A stretch of DNA of 49,901 nt from Halarsenatibacter silvermanii. Its GTDB lineage: Bacteria > Bacillota > Halanaerobiia > Halanaerobiales > Halarsenatibacteraceae. Every line of letters begins with the position of its first letter. Position 1 is the stretch's first letter. Shown here piece by piece: positions 16,653 through 26,277 of this stretch. A model generated the notes under the pieces. The model saw only the letters and a program-made list of their open reading frames with translations. It did no database searches and was not told where the DNA came from. The stretch lies in NCBI RefSeq assembly GCF_900103135.1, contig NZ_FNGO01000018.1, positions 1-49,901 of the forward strand. Reading direction: 5' to 3'. The position numbers and the translations under genes are program-made.

Positions 16653-16712
16653 CAGTCGGCCTTCTACAGGTTTGATTGTGAAGGTCGGCTGCTGCAGTTT
16701 AAAAATTTTTTA
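16653..16712 (+). terminator. Terminator after the GltB-like gene
   Basis: An imperfect long hairpin pairs TGCAG..CGGCCTTC (about 16649-16664) with GAAGGTCGGCTGCTGCAG (about 16680-16697), followed by TTTAAAAATTTTTT. It separates the GltB-like gene from the ilv operon promoter. Confidence 0.7.
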
Positions 16713-16715
16713 AAT

Positions 16716-16744
16716 TTGACAGTAAGATTTAATCATGTTACCAT
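16716..16744 (+). promoter_or_regulatory. Promoter of the ilv-leu operon
   Basis: TTGACA (16716-16721) and TACCAT (16739-16744) with a 17-bp spacer. It gives a leader of roughly 280 bases before ilvB, long enough for leader control. Confidence 0.65.
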
Positions 16745-16928
16745 GACTAGAAATCTAACTCCTAAATATTTCAGAATAATCTTCTCCACGTCAGCCCTCA
16801 ATGTATACAGGTATCCAGCAATATATTTGTTATTTCAGGTCGGTTGAATTTATCGATAATGAGATAAAACACCGGCTTCACATGAAAATTTTATTATTTT
16901 AAATGAGTCGGGACAGGCTTCGCTTATT

Positions 16929-16994
16929 CAGGGCAATTGGAGACTTAATTCGTGTCTCTTCTGCTGAGTGGAGAAGGGGCTTTTTTTCTTTTTC
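16929..16994 (+). promoter_or_regulatory. Transcription attenuator in the ilvB leader
   Basis: A terminator stem GTCTCTTCT/AGAAGGGGC (about 16954-16980, two G-U pairs, 9-base loop) is followed by seven T, a C and more T, ending about 40 bases before the ilvB start. GAGAC (about 16940-16944) can pair instead with GTCTC (about 16954-16958), the 5' foot of the terminator, which would form an antiterminator. I found no T-box sequence. A short frame MKILLF (16882-16902) with Ile-Leu-Leu codons lies upstream but has no clear ribosome site. The mechanism that chooses between the stems is not established. Confidence 0.6.
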
Positions 16995-17032
16995 TGAATA
17001 TTTATAACCAGGGAAAGGAGAGAGAAAATAGT

Positions 17033-18781
17033 ATGAGCAAAAAGCTTACCGGAGCGGAAATGATCACTGAAGCCCTAAAAGAAGAGGGCGTGGAAACTAT
17101 TTTTGGTTATCCCGGTGGAGCTGTCATACCAATTTATGACCAACTTTACGATGAGGATTTCGAGCATATTCTAGCTCATCATGAGCAGGGAGCGGCCCAC
17201 GCTGCTGATGGTTATGCCAGAGCTACCGGCAAGGTGGGGGTCTGCATTGCGACATCCGGTCCGGGGGCAACCAATCTGACTACCGGCCTGGCCAATGCCA
17301 AGATGGATTCGGTGCCGATGGTCGCTTTTACCGGGCAGGTGCCCAGTCATATGCTGGGTAGTGATGCTTTTCAGGAGGCCGATGTTACCGGCATTACCAT
17401 GCCGATAACCAAGCACAATTATCTCGTGCAGGATGCAGAGGAACTCCCGCGAATTATTAAAGAAGCATTTCATATAGCGAGAACTGGAAGACCGGGGCCT
17501 GTAGTCATAGATGTCCCCAAGGATATGATGCAGATGGAAGGTGAGTATGATTATCCTGATCAGGTCAACCTGCGCGGTTATAAGCCTAATTACGAGGGGC
17601 ATGAGGGGCAGGTAAAAAGTGCTGCAGAAAAAATTAACGAGGCTAAACGCCCCATCATCTATGCAGGTGGGGGCGTGATAATTTCCGAAGCCAGCCAGGA
17701 GTTGAGGAAGCTGGCCCGAAAAAGTCAAATACCTGTCACTACCACCCTCACGGGATTGGGAGCTTTTGATGAGCAGGACGAATTGAGTCTTGGCATGCTG
17801 GGCATGCACGGCACGAGCGAGGCCAACCTGACTGTATCCAATGCTGATTTGATTATCGCGGTTGGCTGTCGTTTCGATGATAGAGTAACTGGCAAGCTGA
17901 ATGAATTTGCCCCCGATGTGGAAACTATTGTCCATATCGATATAGATCCCGGTGAAATCGGGAAAAGGGTGGCCGTAAATATTCCTATTGTGGGCGATGC
18001 CAAAAATGTGCTGCAGAAATTGACTCCCCGTATTGAGGAGAAGGAAAGGGATGGATGGCTTGAAAGGATCGAGCAGTGGAAGGAAATAGATCGAGCCAAT
18101 ATTCAGTATGCTAAAGAAAACGGTACAATCGCCCCTCATCTTGTCATGGAGGAGATATATGAGCTGACCGGTGGCGATGCGTATATTGTCACCGAAGTTG
18201 GACAGCATCAGATGTGGGCAGCTCAGCATTTTAAATACTCCCATCCCGGGCAGTTTATCACTTCCGGAGGCCTGGGAACAATGGGATATGGCCTCCCGGC
18301 TGGAATCGGAGCTCAGGCGGGACAGCGTGATGATGACGTGTACGTGATAGCCGGGGATGGCAGTCTGCAGATGAATATTCAGGAACTGGCCACCGCGGTC
18401 AAAAACGATCTGCCTGTGAATGTTATTATTATGAACAACACTTTTCTGGGTATGGTCAGGCAGTGGCAGGAAATATTTGCTGACAGCCGCTATTCCGAAA
18501 CATGTTTAAAGGAAAGGGATTACTGTCCTGATGAATGTGAGGGGCCAGGAGATGAGGAATGTCCTGAAATGGTGCCCAATTTTGTGAAATTAGCGGATGC
18601 ATATGACGTAGAAGCCACCCGGGTTTTAAACCTGGATGATTATCGAGAGGCACTGGCTCAGGCTCACCAGAGCAGGAAGATGAATATTATAGAGGTCATG
18701 ATCGGTGAAGAGGAGAATGTTTTCCCTATGGTTCCGCCCGGCGGTTCGCTTTACGAGATGATTTATGAGGAGGGTTCATAA
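17033..18781 (+). CDS. ilvB: Acetolactate synthase, large (catalytic) subunit
   Basis: A 582-residue ThDP enzyme that condenses two pyruvates to acetolactate, or pyruvate with 2-oxobutyrate, in Val/Leu/Ile synthesis. It has the catalytic Glu in 'HHEQGAAHAADGYAR', the FAD-region 'GMLGMHGT', and the ThDP motif 'AGDGSLQMNIQELATAV' with 'NNTFLGMVRQWQ'. I chose the ATG at 17033, with AAAGGAG 9-15 bases upstream; an in-frame GTG at 16952 overlaps the attenuator. A segment at residues 491-510 carries four Cys (C491, C498, C502, C510) where many homologues have a short loop. It overlaps ilvN by one base. Confidence 0.96.
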   Translation: MSKKLTGAEMITEALKEEGVETIFGYPGGAVIPIYDQLYDEDFEHILAHHEQGAAHAADGYARATGKVGVCIATSGPGATNLTTGLANAKMDSVPMVAFTGQVPSHMLGSDAFQEADVTGITMPITKHNYLVQDAEELPRIIKEAFHIARTGRPGPVVIDVPKDMMQMEGEYDYPDQVNLRGYKPNYEGHEGQVKSAAEKINEAKRPIIYAGGGVIISEASQELRKLARKSQIPVTTTLTGLGAFDEQDELSLGMLGMHGTSEANLTVSNADLIIAVGCRFDDRVTGKLNEFAPDVETIVHIDIDPGEIGKRVAVNIPIVGDAKNVLQKLTPRIEEKERDGWLERIEQWKEIDRANIQYAKENGTIAPHLVMEEIYELTGGDAYIVTEVGQHQMWAAQHFKYSHPGQFITSGGLGTMGYGLPAGIGAQAGQRDDDVYVIAGDGSLQMNIQELATAVKNDLPVNVIIMNNTFLGMVRQWQEIFADSRYSETCLKERDYCPDECEGPGDEECPEMVPNFVKLADAYDVEATRVLNLDDYREALAQAHQSRKMNIIEVMIGEEENVFPMVPPGGSLYEMIYEEGS

Positions 18782-19260
18782 TGAAGCATACCGTTTCCGT
18801 GCTGGTGGAAAATGAATCCGGAGTCCTCTCGCGCATAGCCAGTCTTTTCAGCAGAAGAGGTTTTAATATTAACAGCCTGTCGGTCGGTGAAACCGAAAGC
18901 AGTGATATTTCGCGCATCACTCTGGTTGTAAAGGGAGATGAAGCTGTGGTTGAACAGCTGATGAAACAGCTCAATAAATTGATTCCGGTCTATAAAGTCA
19001 GCAATATAACCAATGATCCTGCAGTCAGTCGAGGGCTGGCTTTCATCAAGGTTAAAACCGATTACAGCAACAGATCGGAGATAATTCAGATAGTGGATGT
19101 TTTTAGAGGGGAAGTTGTCGATGTGGGGAAAGATTCGATAATGGTTGAAATTACCGGAGATGAAGAAAAAATTAAAGCGCTCGAGGAACTCTTAAAACCT
19201 TACGGAATTGAGGAGATGGTTAGAACAGGCAAGATCGCTATGGTTAGAGGTGAGAAATAA
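18781..19260 (+). CDS. ilvN: Acetolactate synthase, small (regulatory) subunit
   Basis: A 159-residue regulatory subunit. An N-terminal ACT domain (about residues 4-75, '[25 protein letters not shown]') mediates valine feedback, and the C-terminal ACT-like domain follows ('[18 protein letters not shown]'). It activates IlvB and confers inhibition by end product. The ATG overlaps the ilvB stop by one base. The length is normal. Confidence 0.96.
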   Translation: MKHTVSVLVENESGVLSRIASLFSRRGFNINSLSVGETESSDISRITLVVKGDEAVVEQLMKQLNKLIPVYKVSNITNDPAVSRGLAFIKVKTDYSNRSEIIQIVDVFRGEVVDVGKDSIMVEITGDEEKIKALEELLKPYGIEEMVRTGKIAMVRGEK

Positions 19261-19304
19261 AAAAAAGACTGGAATTTAAATCTGCAGAGGGGGTTAGTAA
19301 TATA

Positions 19305-20297
19305 ATGACGAAAGTGTTTTATAATGAGGATGCCGATCTTAATCTTCTTTCCGAACGCAAAGTAGCAATTATTGGTTATGGAAGCCAGGGACATGCTCAG
19401 GCTCAAAACCTCTGTGATTCCGGAGTCGATGTAATAGTGGGTTTACGACAGGGTGGTGAAAGTTATCAGCAGGCCGATGAGGATGGATTTGATCCTCGGC
19501 CTATAGCAGAGGCGGCAGAGGCTGCCGACATTGTACAGATCCTGCTTCCGGATACAGTTCAGAAGCAGGTCTATGAGGAGAAGATAGCCGACAATCTTGA
19601 GAGCGGTAACGCTCTGGTTTTTTCCCATGGATTTAACATTCATTACCGTCAGATCGTGCCGCCTGAAGATGTAGACGTTTACATGGTGGCTCCAAAAGCT
19701 CCCGGACATCTGCTGCGCAGAGTTTTTGAGGATGACCAGGGAGTTCCGGCTTTGATAGCTGTTTTTCAGGACAGCACCGGTCAGGCCCGTGATCTGGCTC
19801 TGGCTCAGGCTAAAGGTATAGGCAGCACCAGGGCCGGGGTGTTAAAGACGACCTTTGCTGAAGAGACTGAATCCGACCTTTTTGGAGAACAGGCAGTGCT
19901 CTGCGGAGGAGTGACAGAATTGATCAGAGCTGGCTTTGAAACTCTGGTCGATAATGGCTATAGTCCGGAGATTGCCTATTTTGAATGTCTCAACGAATTA
20001 AAGCTTATCGTTGACCTTATTTATGAGCAGGGTATAACAGGCATGAGAGAATCAATTTCAGATACTGCTGAATACGGAGATCTGGTGGCCGGTGAAGATA
20101 TCATAAACGAAAAGTCCCGTGAGGCTATGGAGAATCTGCTGGAAGATGTACAAAACGGCGAGTTTGCCAAGCGCTGGCTTTTGGAAAATAGAGTTGGCCG
20201 CCCCTCTTACATTCAGCGCCGGGAAAATCAAAGAGATCATCAGATCGAAAAAGTTGGCAGAAAGCTTCGCAGCATGATGGAATGGCAGGGTGATTGA
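19305..20297 (+). CDS. ilvC: Ketol-acid reductoisomerase
   Basis: A 330-residue class I KARI, which converts acetolactate or acetohydroxybutyrate to the dihydroxy acid using NAD(P)H and Mg2+. The Rossmann turn is '[14 protein letters not shown]'. The C-terminal knotted domain carries the metal ligands in '[17 protein letters not shown]' and '[15 protein letters not shown]'. GAGGGGG lies 12-18 bases upstream of the ATG. It is 44 bases after ilvN and 3 bases before leuA. The next pathway enzyme, dihydroxy-acid dehydratase (IlvD), is not in this window. Confidence 0.97.
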   Translation: MTKVFYNEDADLNLLSERKVAIIGYGSQGHAQAQNLCDSGVDVIVGLRQGGESYQQADEDGFDPRPIAEAAEAADIVQILLPDTVQKQVYEEKIADNLESGNALVFSHGFNIHYRQIVPPEDVDVYMVAPKAPGHLLRRVFEDDQGVPALIAVFQDSTGQARDLALAQAKGIGSTRAGVLKTTFAEETESDLFGEQAVLCGGVTELIRAGFETLVDNGYSPEIAYFECLNELKLIVDLIYEQGITGMRESISDTAEYGDLVAGEDIINEKSREAMENLLEDVQNGEFAKRWLLENRVGRPSYIQRRENQRDHQIEKVGRKLRSMMEWQGD

Positions 20298-20300
20298 CCT

Positions 20301-21839
20301 ATGACTGTAAAATTTTTCGATACCACTCTCCGCGATGGCGAGCAGTCTCCGGGAGTTAATCTCAATATTAAGGATAAGCTTAGGATAGCCGAGCAGCTGG
20401 CTGCTTTGAATGTAGACGTTATAGAAGCCGGCTTTCCCATTTCTTCTGAAGGAGATTTTCGTGCTGTTAATAAAATAGCTGAGGAAGTCTCGGGCCCGAT
20501 AATAGCCGGATTGGCCCGGACTAAAAAGGAGGATATCGATAGAGCCTGGGAGGCGATAAAGCCTGCTTCCAGGCCCAGAATTCATACCTTCATCGCTACC
20601 TCTCAGATCCATATGGAACATAAACTGCGCAAATCACCGGAAGAGGTGCTGGAAGAATCCGTCAGAGCTGTAGAAAGAGCAAAAAGTTATACTGACGATG
20701 TGGAGTTTTCAGCTGAAGATGCAGTCCGCAGCGACAGGGATTTTCTCTGTGAGCTTTTTGAAGCAGTTATCGAAGCGGGAGCTACCACAGTCAACATACC
20801 CGATACTGTCGGTTATTCTGTCCCCCATGAATTTGGAGGGCTGGTAGCGTATATACGCGAAAACGTCAGTAATATTTCCGAGGCAGATATGAGCATTCAC
20901 TGCCATGATGATCTGGGGCTGGGAGTTGCCAACTCTCTGGCTGCCGTGGAAGAAGGAGCTGTTCAGATTGAATGTGCGGTTAATGGTATTGGTGAGCGGG
21001 CTGGCAATGCTGCCCTGGAGGAGATTGCTTTAGCTCTTCATACCCGCAGGGATTATTACGATAAAGATCATTCCTTAAATCTGCAGGAGGTTCACCGTAC
21101 AAGCCGTCTGGTCAGCAATTTAACCGGCATGGAAGTTCAGCCCAATAAAGCTGTTGTCGGCGAAAATGCCTTTGCTCATGAAGCAGGAATTCACCAGGAT
21201 GGAGTCTTAAAAGAACGTACCACCTATGAAATAATGGATGCAGAAACGATCGGTCTGGAAGAGAATAAAATCGTTATGGGCAAGCATTCAGGCCGCAGCG
21301 CTTTCAGGCAAAAGCTTTCTGAGCTGGGTTATGATCTTGACGATGAAAAGCTGAATGATGCCTTTTTGAGGTTTAAAGAGCTGACCGACAGAAAGAAAGA
21401 GATTACCAATCTCGATCTTGAAGCTATAGTTGAAGGTCAGCTGGTTCAGCGCGAGCAGATTCTCGAGCTTAAAAAGCTCCAGGTTACTACCGGAATGGGT
21501 ATTTCTACCACTACGGTCCATATGGAATACAGAGGCGAAAAGGTGCTGGAATCGGCCTGTTCTGAAGGGGGGCCGATAGATGCCACCTATGAAGCGATAA
21601 ATAAAGTTTCCGGACATGATTGCCGCCTTTTGCTTTTCAAAATAGATGCCATCACCGGCGGCAAAGACGCCCTGGGACATGTTACTGTCAAGCTGACCAA
21701 AAGCGGCATAGACGAGAGAGAGGAGGATGTTTATCTGGGCCGGGGAGTCAGCACTGACATCGTCAACGCCAGTGCGATCGCCTATATAAACGCTACCAAC
21801 AGAATTCTTACAGAGCAGGAAAGAGAAGGGAGCTCATAA
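20301..21839 (+). CDS. leuA: 2-isopropylmalate synthase
   Basis: A 512-residue DRE-TIM metallolyase, the first step of leucine synthesis (acetyl-CoA with 2-oxoisovalerate). The signature '[12 protein letters not shown]' is at the N-terminus, the metal-binding 'HCHDDLG' lies mid-barrel, and the LeuA allosteric dimerisation domain occupies about residues 385-505. The motif '[14 protein letters not shown]' is typical of LeuA. The gene lies three bases after ilvC. It is distinguished from the second DRE-TIM enzyme in the operon (24670), which is of the citramalate synthase type. Confidence 0.95.
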   Translation: MTVKFFDTTLRDGEQSPGVNLNIKDKLRIAEQLAALNVDVIEAGFPISSEGDFRAVNKIAEEVSGPIIAGLARTKKEDIDRAWEAIKPASRPRIHTFIATSQIHMEHKLRKSPEEVLEESVRAVERAKSYTDDVEFSAEDAVRSDRDFLCELFEAVIEAGATTVNIPDTVGYSVPHEFGGLVAYIRENVSNISEADMSIHCHDDLGLGVANSLAAVEEGAVQIECAVNGIGERAGNAALEEIALALHTRRDYYDKDHSLNLQEVHRTSRLVSNLTGMEVQPNKAVVGENAFAHEAGIHQDGVLKERTTYEIMDAETIGLEENKIVMGKHSGRSAFRQKLSELGYDLDDEKLNDAFLRFKELTDRKKEITNLDLEAIVEGQLVQREQILELKKLQVTTGMGISTTTVHMEYRGEKVLESACSEGGPIDATYEAINKVSGHDCRLLLFKIDAITGGKDALGHVTVKLTKSGIDEREEDVYLGRGVSTDIVNASAIAYINATNRILTEQEREGSS

Positions 21840-21841
21840 AA

Positions 21842-23104
21842 ATGTCGATGACAATGGTGGAAAAAATTCTCGCCGATCATGCCGGTCGCAGTCAGGTCGA
21901 GCCCGGAGATATAGTAGAAGCCGAAGTTGATCTGGTCCTCGGCAACGATATAACCACTCCGGTGGCTATTGATGAATTTGTAAAGATAGGAGTTGATCAA
22001 GTTTTCGATCGCAGCAAGATTGCCCTCGTACCTGATCATTTTGCTCCCAATAAGGATATTCAAAGCGCCGAACAATGCAAGAGGCTGAGGGATTTCGCCG
22101 ATAAATATGAAATAGAGAATTATTTTGAAGTTGGAGAGATGGGCATAGAGCATTGCTTATTGCCCGAAAAGGGACTGGTGCTGCCCGGTCAGATTGTCAT
22201 CGGAGCTGATTCCCACACCTGCACCTACGGGGCTTTTGGAGCTTTAGGTACCGGGATTGGCAGTACAGATATGGCTGCTGCTATGGCGGCCGGCGAGACC
22301 TGGTTTAAGGTTCCTCCAACGATTAAGATCAATTATCAGGGAGAACTGGATGAGTGGGTCGAGGCCAAGGATTTGATTTTATACACTATAGGCGATTTAG
22401 GAGTTGATGGAGCTTTATATAAAGCCCTGGAATTCACAGGCGAAGTTATAGAATCGCTGTCGATGGCCGGCAGGATGACTGTATCCAATATGGCCATAGA
22501 AGCTGGAGCAAAATGCGGACTTATAGCTCCTGACAGCACAACCGAAAATTATCTTGCCGGCAGAACTGAAGCTGATTACGAATGTTTTTACAGCGATGAG
22601 AATGCCGATTATGAGCGGGAAATAAATTATGATGTGGGGGAAATAGAACCTCAGGTGGCCTTTCCTCATCTACCTGAAAACACCAGAAATATTAGTGATA
22701 TAGATAATATTGCTATTGATCAGGTGGTCATAGGATCCTGTACCAATGGCAGGCTGGAAGATCTCAGAACAGCTGCCGGTATACTGGAGGATAAAGTTAA
22801 ATCTAATGGGGTCAGGTTAGTTATTTTTCCAGGCACTCAGGAGATCTACCGCCAGGCAGTAAAAGAAGGAATAATCGAAACACTGGTTGCTGCTGGAGCC
22901 GCGGTGAGCACTCCCACCTGCGGGCCCTGCCTGGGTGGTCACATGGGAGTTCTGGCAGAAGGTGAAAGAGCTGTTTCTACTACCAATCGAAACTTTGTGG
23001 GCAGAATGGGCCATCCTGAAAGCGGGGTTTATCTGACCGGTGCGGCAGCAGCAGCAGCATCAGCTGTGGCCGGCAGAATAGCTTCCCCCGAGGAGGTCAT
23101 GTAA
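21842..23104 (+). CDS. leuC: 3-isopropylmalate dehydratase, large subunit
   Basis: A 420-residue aconitase-family subunit of the shorter (archaeal/clostridial) LeuC type. The 4Fe-4S cysteines lie in '[11 protein letters not shown]' and '[13 protein letters not shown]'; '[20 protein letters not shown]' is the substrate loop. With LeuD it isomerises 2- to 3-isopropylmalate and can also serve the citramalate route. A GGGAG site lies 10-14 bases upstream of the ATG, and its stop overlaps the leuD start by one base. Confidence 0.95.
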   Translation: MSMTMVEKILADHAGRSQVEPGDIVEAEVDLVLGNDITTPVAIDEFVKIGVDQVFDRSKIALVPDHFAPNKDIQSAEQCKRLRDFADKYEIENYFEVGEMGIEHCLLPEKGLVLPGQIVIGADSHTCTYGAFGALGTGIGSTDMAAAMAAGETWFKVPPTIKINYQGELDEWVEAKDLILYTIGDLGVDGALYKALEFTGEVIESLSMAGRMTVSNMAIEAGAKCGLIAPDSTTENYLAGRTEADYECFYSDENADYEREINYDVGEIEPQVAFPHLPENTRNISDIDNIAIDQVVIGSCTNGRLEDLRTAAGILEDKVKSNGVRLVIFPGTQEIYRQAVKEGIIETLVAAGAAVSTPTCGPCLGGHMGVLAEGERAVSTTNRNFVGRMGHPESGVYLTGAAAAAASAVAGRIASPEEVM

Positions 23105-23607
23105 TGAGTATAGACAGAATATCTGGTAATGCATGGAAATATGGAGACGATATAGACACCGATGTAATAATACCGGCTCGATATCTCAATACTTCCGATC
23201 CAGCTGAACTGGCAGAGCACTGCCTGGAAGATCTGGATGAAAATTTTGCTGAGGATGTGGAGAAAGGAGATCTTCTTGTGGCAGGAGAAAACTTCGGCTG
23301 TGGCAGCTCCCGGGAGCACGCTCCTCTGGCAATAAAAGGTGCTGGTGTTAGCTGTGTGATAGCTTTCTCTTTTGCCCGAATATTTTATCGCAATGCTATA
23401 AACATCGGTCTTCCCATACTGGAAAGCAGGCAGGCTGCTGAAAATATAGAAGAAGGAGATAAAGTTGAGGTCGATGTGGATTCAGGAATCATTCATAACA
23501 TAACAGCAGATGAAAAATACAGGGTAGATCCTTTTCCCCCTTTTATTCAGGAACTTATTGAGGCGGGCGGTTTGATAGCCTATACTAAACGAAAGGTTGG
23601 AAGTTAA
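23104..23607 (+). CDS. leuD: 3-isopropylmalate dehydratase, small subunit
   Basis: A 167-residue swivel-domain subunit with '[14 protein letters not shown]' at the N-terminus and '[14 protein letters not shown]' (substrate contacts). It completes the LeuCD heterodimer and matches the short LeuD that pairs with 420-residue LeuC. The ATG overlaps the leuC stop. The stop is one base before the leuB ATG. Confidence 0.95.
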   Translation: MSIDRISGNAWKYGDDIDTDVIIPARYLNTSDPAELAEHCLEDLDENFAEDVEKGDLLVAGENFGCGSSREHAPLAIKGAGVSCVIAFSFARIFYRNAINIGLPILESRQAAENIEEGDKVEVDVDSGIIHNITADEKYRVDPFPPFIQELIEAGGLIAYTKRKVGS

Positions 23608-23608
23608 A

Positions 23609-24655
23609 ATGAAATTCGATATAGCTCTTATACCTGGTGATGGAATCGGACCGGAAGTCTTAGATGAAGGAGTTAAGGTGCTGGAAAAACTTCAGCATAC
23701 CAGCGATCTAAGTTTTAATTTTCAGGAATTCCCCCAGGGAGCAGATCATTATCTGGATACAGGCGAGTTAATAGCTGATGAGTCCATGGATGAGCTTGGG
23801 GAATTTGATGCTGCTCTTATGGGGGCTGTGGGTGATCCACGCGTAAAACCAGGAGTTCTCGAGCGGGGCATTCTTTTGAAAATACGTTTTTCTTTCGATC
23901 AATATATAAATTTGAGACCGATCAGACTCAGGGACAGTAAATATACTCCTTTGAAGAATAAATCTCCTGAAGATATCGATATGGTTGTTGTGAGGGAAAA
24001 CACTGAAGGTCTTTACGCCAACAGCGGCGGATTTTTGAGAAAAGGAACCTGTGAAGAAGTTGCTATTCAGGAAATGGTGAATACCTATCACGGCGTCAGC
24101 AGAGTTATCAGGTATGCCTATGAATATGCTGTTGAGAGCGGAAGAAATTTGACCCTCTGTGATAAGTGCAATGTTCTTGGTTATGCCCATGATCTCTGGC
24201 AGAGATGTTTCCAGGATATAGGAGAAGATTTCCTGGAGGTAAAAAAAGACCATGTGCTGGTCGATGCACTTACCATGAAAATGGTAAGAAACCCTGAAGA
24301 ACTCGATGTCGTTGTAACCTCCAATATGTTTGGAGATATTATCACTGATCTGGGAGCTGAGCTGCAGGGAGGAATGGGCATGGCTGTGTCGGCCAATATT
24401 AATCCGGAAGGTCTTTCCATGTTCGAGCCAGTTCATGGTTCGGCCCCGGACATAGCCGGTAAAGGCATCGCCAATCCCCTGGCTGCAGTGCTGGCAGCAG
24501 CTTTTATGGTAGAAGAACTGGGAGCTGAAAAAGAAGCAGCGAAAATCCGAGCGGCAGTTGACCGCGCCTTAGAGGAGCAGCAGCTTACTGCTGATATGGA
24601 AGGAGAGTTAACAACCTCCGAGTTAGGTGACTTTATCTGCAGCATTCTTGAGTAG
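23609..24655 (+). CDS. leuB: 3-isopropylmalate dehydrogenase (isocitrate/isopropylmalate dehydrogenase family)
   Basis: A 348-residue beta-decarboxylating dehydrogenase. It begins 'KFDIALIPGDGIGPEV'. The substrate region is 'RENTEGLYANSGG', the Mg2+ aspartates lie in 'TSNMFGDIITDLGAELQGG', and 'EPVHGSAPDIAGKGIANP' is the NAD+ adenine loop. It oxidises 3-isopropylmalate and probably also 3-methylmalate from the citramalate route, given cimA next door. I use the ATG at 23609, with AAAGG about 12 bases upstream, rather than the in-frame TTG at 23597. Confidence 0.93.
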   Translation: MKFDIALIPGDGIGPEVLDEGVKVLEKLQHTSDLSFNFQEFPQGADHYLDTGELIADESMDELGEFDAALMGAVGDPRVKPGVLERGILLKIRFSFDQYINLRPIRLRDSKYTPLKNKSPEDIDMVVVRENTEGLYANSGGFLRKGTCEEVAIQEMVNTYHGVSRVIRYAYEYAVESGRNLTLCDKCNVLGYAHDLWQRCFQDIGEDFLEVKKDHVLVDALTMKMVRNPEELDVVVTSNMFGDIITDLGAELQGGMGMAVSANINPEGLSMFEPVHGSAPDIAGKGIANPLAAVLAAAFMVEELGAEKEAAKIRAAVDRALEEQQLTADMEGELTTSELGDFICSILE

Positions 24656-24669
24656 GAGGTATTAGAGAG

Positions 24670-26250
24670 ATGATAGAAATATTTGATACGACCCTGCGAG
24701 ATGGTACTCAGCAGGAAGGAATATCTTATTCCACGGAGGATAAGATTCATATAACCCAAAAACTTGATGAGCTGGGGCTTGATTATGTAGAGGGAGGCTG
24801 GCCCGGTTCCAACCCCAAAGACATAGAGTATTTCGAAAAAGTGAAAAGTCTGGACCTGGAAAACACCACCGTGGTTGCTTTCGGCAGCACCAGAAGGCCC
24901 GGGCTCAGCCCTGAAGAGGATAGAAACCTCGAGGCTTTGATCAATGCTGGGGTAGAGGCTGTGGCAATTTTCGGAAAGAGCTGGGATCTTCATGTCACAG
25001 ATGCTCTGGACACCACACCTGATGAGAATCTCAAGATGATTGCCAGCTCTGTCAAATTTCTCAAATCCCGTGGGCTGGAAGTTATATTCGACGCCGAGCA
25101 TTTTTTTGATGGATTTGATTCGGATAGCGATTATGCTCTGGAAGCTGTCAGCGCCGCCGAAGACGCGGGAGCTGATAGAGTGGTGCTCTGTGACACGAAT
25201 GGTGGATTTTTGCCCGGCGATATTCGCAGAATTTACCGGGAGGTAAAAGAGGTTTTATCTTCACCCCCGGGAATACATCCTCATAATGACACCGGTCTGG
25301 CGGTGGCCAATGCTCTGGCTGCAGTTGAGGAAGGAGCCAGGCATGTACAGGGCTCTATTAATGGTTATGGTGAGAGATGCGGCAATGCCAATCTATGTCA
25401 TCTGATCCCCAATCTTCAGATTAAAAAAGGGTATGAAGTTCTGGGCGATGGAGATTTGAGCAAACTCACCCCCACAGCCAGATATGTCAGCGAGATTGGT
25501 AACCTAAACCCTCCTACCAGTGATCCCTTTGTAGGAGAAAGTGCCTTTGCTCATAAAGGCGGTATACATGTTAGCGCTGTGATGAAAAACCCCGAGACCT
25601 ATGAGCATATAGATCCGGAGATAGTCGGCAATGAAAGGAGAGTACTGGTATCCGAATTATCGGGAAAAAGCAATCTTCAGTATAAAGCCGAAGAGCTCGG
25701 AATAGAGCTGGAAGATGGAGAAGAGTCTCGTGAGATCCTGGATAGAATCAAAAAACTTGAACACAAGGGTTATAACTTCGAGGGGGCTGAAGCTTCTTTT
25801 AAGCTGCTTATAGATAGAATGCGCGGCGAGTATCAGCGACTTTTCACCCTGGAAAAAGTCAGAATACTTACCGATAAAAAAGGTGAAGGAAAGCCTATTT
25901 CGGAGGCTGTTATTAAAGTCAGCGTGCGAGGAGAACAAAAACATACGGCAGCTGAAGGAGTTGGTCCGGTAAATGCTCTCGATAAGGCTCTGCGCAAGGC
26001 TCTTATAGAGTTCTATCCCTCACTGGAATCTCTTTATCTAATAGATTACAAGGTTCGGGTGATCGATGGCAGCGATGGTACAGCAGCCAAAGTCAGAGTT
26101 CTCATCAAAACAGGCAATGGCACCAGGAGCTGGGGAACAGTTGGTGTATCGACCAATATCATTGAGGCAAGCTGGCGGGCTGTAGTTGACAGTATTGAGT
26201 ATGGAATCAGGCTGGAAAGAAAAGAAAACCAGGGAGAACTGGTTTCTTAA
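24670..26250 (+). CDS. cimA: (R)-citramalate synthase
   Basis: A 526-residue DRE-TIM enzyme of the CimA type: 'DTTLRDGTQQEGISYS', then 'EGGWPGSNPKD', which separates CimA from LeuA, a metal motif 'IHPHNDTGLAVANA', and a C-terminal regulatory domain (about 395-515). It makes citramalate from pyruvate and acetyl-CoA, giving 2-oxobutyrate for isoleucine via LeuCD and LeuB without threonine deaminase. GGAGG lies 10-14 bases upstream of the ATG. Its place inside the leu genes supports the shared use of LeuBCD. Confidence 0.93.
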   Translation: MIEIFDTTLRDGTQQEGISYSTEDKIHITQKLDELGLDYVEGGWPGSNPKDIEYFEKVKSLDLENTTVVAFGSTRRPGLSPEEDRNLEALINAGVEAVAIFGKSWDLHVTDALDTTPDENLKMIASSVKFLKSRGLEVIFDAEHFFDGFDSDSDYALEAVSAAEDAGADRVVLCDTNGGFLPGDIRRIYREVKEVLSSPPGIHPHNDTGLAVANALAAVEEGARHVQGSINGYGERCGNANLCHLIPNLQIKKGYEVLGDGDLSKLTPTARYVSEIGNLNPPTSDPFVGESAFAHKGGIHVSAVMKNPETYEHIDPEIVGNERRVLVSELSGKSNLQYKAEELGIELEDGEESREILDRIKKLEHKGYNFEGAEASFKLLIDRMRGEYQRLFTLEKVRILTDKKGEGKPISEAVIKVSVRGEQKHTAAEGVGPVNALDKALRKALIEFYPSLESLYLIDYKVRVIDGSDGTAAKVRVLIKTGNGTRSWGTVGVSTNIIEASWRAVVDSIEYGIRLERKENQGELVS

Positions 26251-26277
26251 AAATAATGAAATCATGGAGTGATAAAC

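Noticed and set aside
16650-16847. A 65-residue frame in the gap before ilvB
   Set aside because: It crosses the terminator hairpin and the ilv promoter, with no ribosome site; not a gene.
16952-17032. GTG-initiated N-terminal extension of ilvB beginning MSLLL
   Set aside because: It overlaps the attenuator stem and T run, and homologues begin near 17033 with a good ribosome site. Considered as an in-frame leader peptide with Leu codons, but it has no stop before ilvB.
16745-17032. T-box in the ilvB leader
   Set aside because: No GGTGG-ACC antiterminator sequence is present, unlike the leaders at 13168 and 27425.
17171-18244. Long antisense frame (357 residues) opposite ilvB
   Set aside because: It is a shadow of a strongly conserved enzyme gene, with low-complexity composition and no ribosome site.
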